Assembly: GCA_030154385.1 (NCBI GenBank)
Contig: JASKJZ010000109.1
Span: 1-7,855, forward strand
Source of the DNA: Clostridiales bacterium
GTDB taxonomy: Bacteria; Bacillota_A; Clostridia; Lachnospirales; Lachnospiraceae
Direction of reading: 5' to 3'
Length of the DNA stretch: 7,855 nt
Below, in pieces: positions 6,972 to 7,855 of the stretch. Under the pieces are notes generated by a model. That model made no database searches and was not told the origin of the DNA. It saw only the letters and a list, made by a program, of their open reading frames with translations. The first letter of the stretch is position 1. The number at the start of each line of letters is the position of its first letter. The translations under genes were made by a program, and so were the position numbers.

Positions 6972-7742
6972 ATGATAGTATTTAACACGGATTTAGATAA
7001 TACCATAATATACTCATATAAGCATGATATCGGATTAAATAAAAGAAATGTTGAAATCTATAACAATAGAGAAGTATCTTTTATTACAGATAAGACATAT
7101 GGGCTTTTGCAAAAGGTAAAAAATGAAATGATGATTGTTCCAACTACAACAAGAACGATTGAACAATATCAAAGAATTAATCTTGGAATTGGAAAAATCA
7201 AGTATGCACTTGTCTGCAATGGTGGAATTTTACTCGTAGATGGAGAACGGGATGAAACATGGTATGATGAGTCGGTTAGGCTTGTTGAGACGAGTCTTCC
7301 GGAAATGATAAGGGGACAGTTGCTTTTAGAAAAAGAAAAAAGAAGAATATTTGACATAAGATTTATTGAACACTTATTTATTTTTACCAAGTGTATAGAA
7401 CCGGAGCGTGTTGTAAATAAGTTGAAGTCGAAATTGAATATGGATTTGGTTGATGTAATGAATAATGGAGTAAAAGTATATATTGTACCCAGAAATTTGG
7501 ATAAAGGGATGGCGATTCAGCGATTCAGAAAACGACTTATGCCAGAATATGTAATTGCTGCAGGAGATAGCTCATTTGATATACCGATGCTAAACAGTGC
7601 AGACATAGGACTGGCTCCTTCTGGATTCAAAGAAAAATTTAGCATTTCAAGTGATATTTATGAAATGAATCCGGATTGTATTTTCTCAGAGGCGTTGTTA
7701 GGAGAATGCTTGAGATGCGGTGATAAGGGAATTTCAAGGTAG
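6972..7742 (+). CDS. HAD-superfamily (Cof-like, type IIB) phosphatase of the Ter biosynthetic module
   Basis: A 256-residue HAD hydrolase, expected to remove phosphate from a small phosphorylated metabolite in the cytosol using magnesium. All four motifs are visible: motif I DLDNT with nucleophile Asp7 and acid/base Asp9; motif II at the end of the second strand in IVPTTTRT, the Thr probably T59; motif III Lys178 in LDKG; and motif IV GDSSFD with Asp199 and Asp203. The sizeable segment between motifs II and III (about 75-165) fits a C2B-type cap as in Cof and sucrose-phosphate-phosphatase relatives. Known: Ter operons often carry a HAD enzyme within a module predicted to make a nucleoside-like compound. 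The true substrate is unknown. Position after the ATPase on the same strand fits that module, but a strong terminator-like hairpin separates the two. The frame is intact with a normal length and catalytic set. Confidence 0.88.
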   Translation: MIVFNTDLDNTIIYSYKHDIGLNKRNVEIYNNREVSFITDKTYGLLQKVKNEMMIVPTTTRTIEQYQRINLGIGKIKYALVCNGGILLVDGERDETWYDESVRLVETSLPEMIRGQLLLEKEKRRIFDIRFIEHLFIFTKCIEPERVVNKLKSKLNMDLVDVMNNGVKVYIVPRNLDKGMAIQRFRKRLMPEYVIAAGDSSFDIPMLNSADIGLAPSGFKEKFSISSDIYEMNPDCIFSEALLGECLRCGDKGISR

Positions 7743-7746
7743 GCGG

Positions 7747-7774
7747 TTGAAATAAAGTAAGCGATGAATAACAT
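7747..7774 (+). promoter_or_regulatory. Possible weak sigma-A-type promoter downstream of the HAD gene
   Basis: TTGAAA (7747-7752) and TAACAT (7769-7774) are separated by 16 bases and match the -35 and -10 consensus at five and four of six positions. It would drive a gene beginning beyond the right edge. In AT-rich DNA such matches arise easily by chance, so this is tentative. Confidence 0.22.
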
Positions 7775-7779
7775 AGCGT

Positions 7780-7837
7780 TCCTGATCTCGATCCTGATAT
7801 GAGATAATCTATCTACATGAAGTAAATAAGTCAGGAT
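7780..7837. repeat. TCCTGAT direct repeats with an inverted copy in the right-hand non-coding tail
   Basis: TCCTGAT occurs at 7780-7786 and again at 7792-7798, twelve bases apart. The reverse complement ATCAGGA is partly present as TCAGGAT at 7831-7837, which pairs perfectly over seven bases with ATCCTGA at 7791-7797. A second short pair, ATCTC (7785-7789) with GAGAT (7801-7805), competes with it. No gene is seen in 7743-7855. These could be operator half-sites or an RNA leader structure for the next gene, or chance. Confidence 0.35.
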
Positions 7838-7855
7838 TTAGAGTTTATTATTGAT

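Noticed and set aside
1130..7390. Numerous 67-119 residue frames on the - strand opposite yceG, telA, terD, ATPase and HAD genes
   Set aside because: Each lies opposite a confident gene, has low-complexity Ser/Ile/Leu/Phe-rich composition typical of antisense readings, and shows no domain motif.
7764..7802. 12-codon frame MNNIAFLISILI after the HAD gene
   Set aside because: It is hydrophobic and could resemble a small membrane peptide, but it has no ribosome binding site at the right distance and is short enough to be chance.
1..7855. CRISPR arrays, tRNA or rRNA genes, insertion sequences
   Set aside because: No regularly spaced repeats, no cloverleaf-like segments, no transposase motifs and no terminal inverted repeats were seen on reading both strands.

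Overview
The window is an AT-rich stretch of bacterial DNA with every gene on the + strand and short gaps between genes. It reads as one long operon of the Ter (tellurite/chemical-stress response) type. Strong GGAGG-type ribosome binding sites, AT-rich codon choice (many AAA, GAA, ATT, TTA) and the protein content point to a Bacillota host, probably an anaerobic Clostridia/Lachnospiraceae-like organism. The taxonomic guess is inference from style and gene content, not from a marker gene.

Layout: (1) 2-1183, the C-terminal part of a YceG-family protein, cut by the left edge; (2) 1185-2336, a TelA/YceH-family toxic anion resistance protein, one base after the yceG stop; (3) 2388-4184, three tandem TerD-family genes, of which the first two are close paralogues (about 72% identical by hand count, no gaps) and the third is divergent with a Gly/Ser-rich insertion; (4) 4185-4274, a short gap with a terminator-like hairpin and an unusual translation start; (5) 4275-6902, a PMCA-type calcium P-type ATPase; (6) 6903-6971, a strong intrinsic-terminator-like hairpin lying right against the ribosome binding site of the next gene; (7) 6972-7742, a HAD-superfamily phosphatase of the Cof-like/IIB kind; (8) 7743-7855, a non-coding tail with short repeated and inverted motifs and a possible weak promoter.

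How the genes fit together: comparative genomics of Ter systems describes TerD-family calcium-binding proteins linked with TelA, YceG, cation-transport ATPases and a 'biosynthetic module' (HAD phosphatase, ATP-grasp, phosphoribosyltransferase and CitE-like aldolase enzymes) thought to make a nucleoside-like metabolite. This window carries the sensing/membrane half (YceG, TelA, three TerDs), a calcium pump and the first likely biosynthetic-module enzyme (HAD). The rest of that module may lie past the right edge; this is a prediction. The set of families is known, but the biochemical function of most of them is not. The parts specific to this locus are the calcium-binding/calcium-pumping pairing, the divergent third TerD, and the two hairpins that could set unequal expression along the operon.
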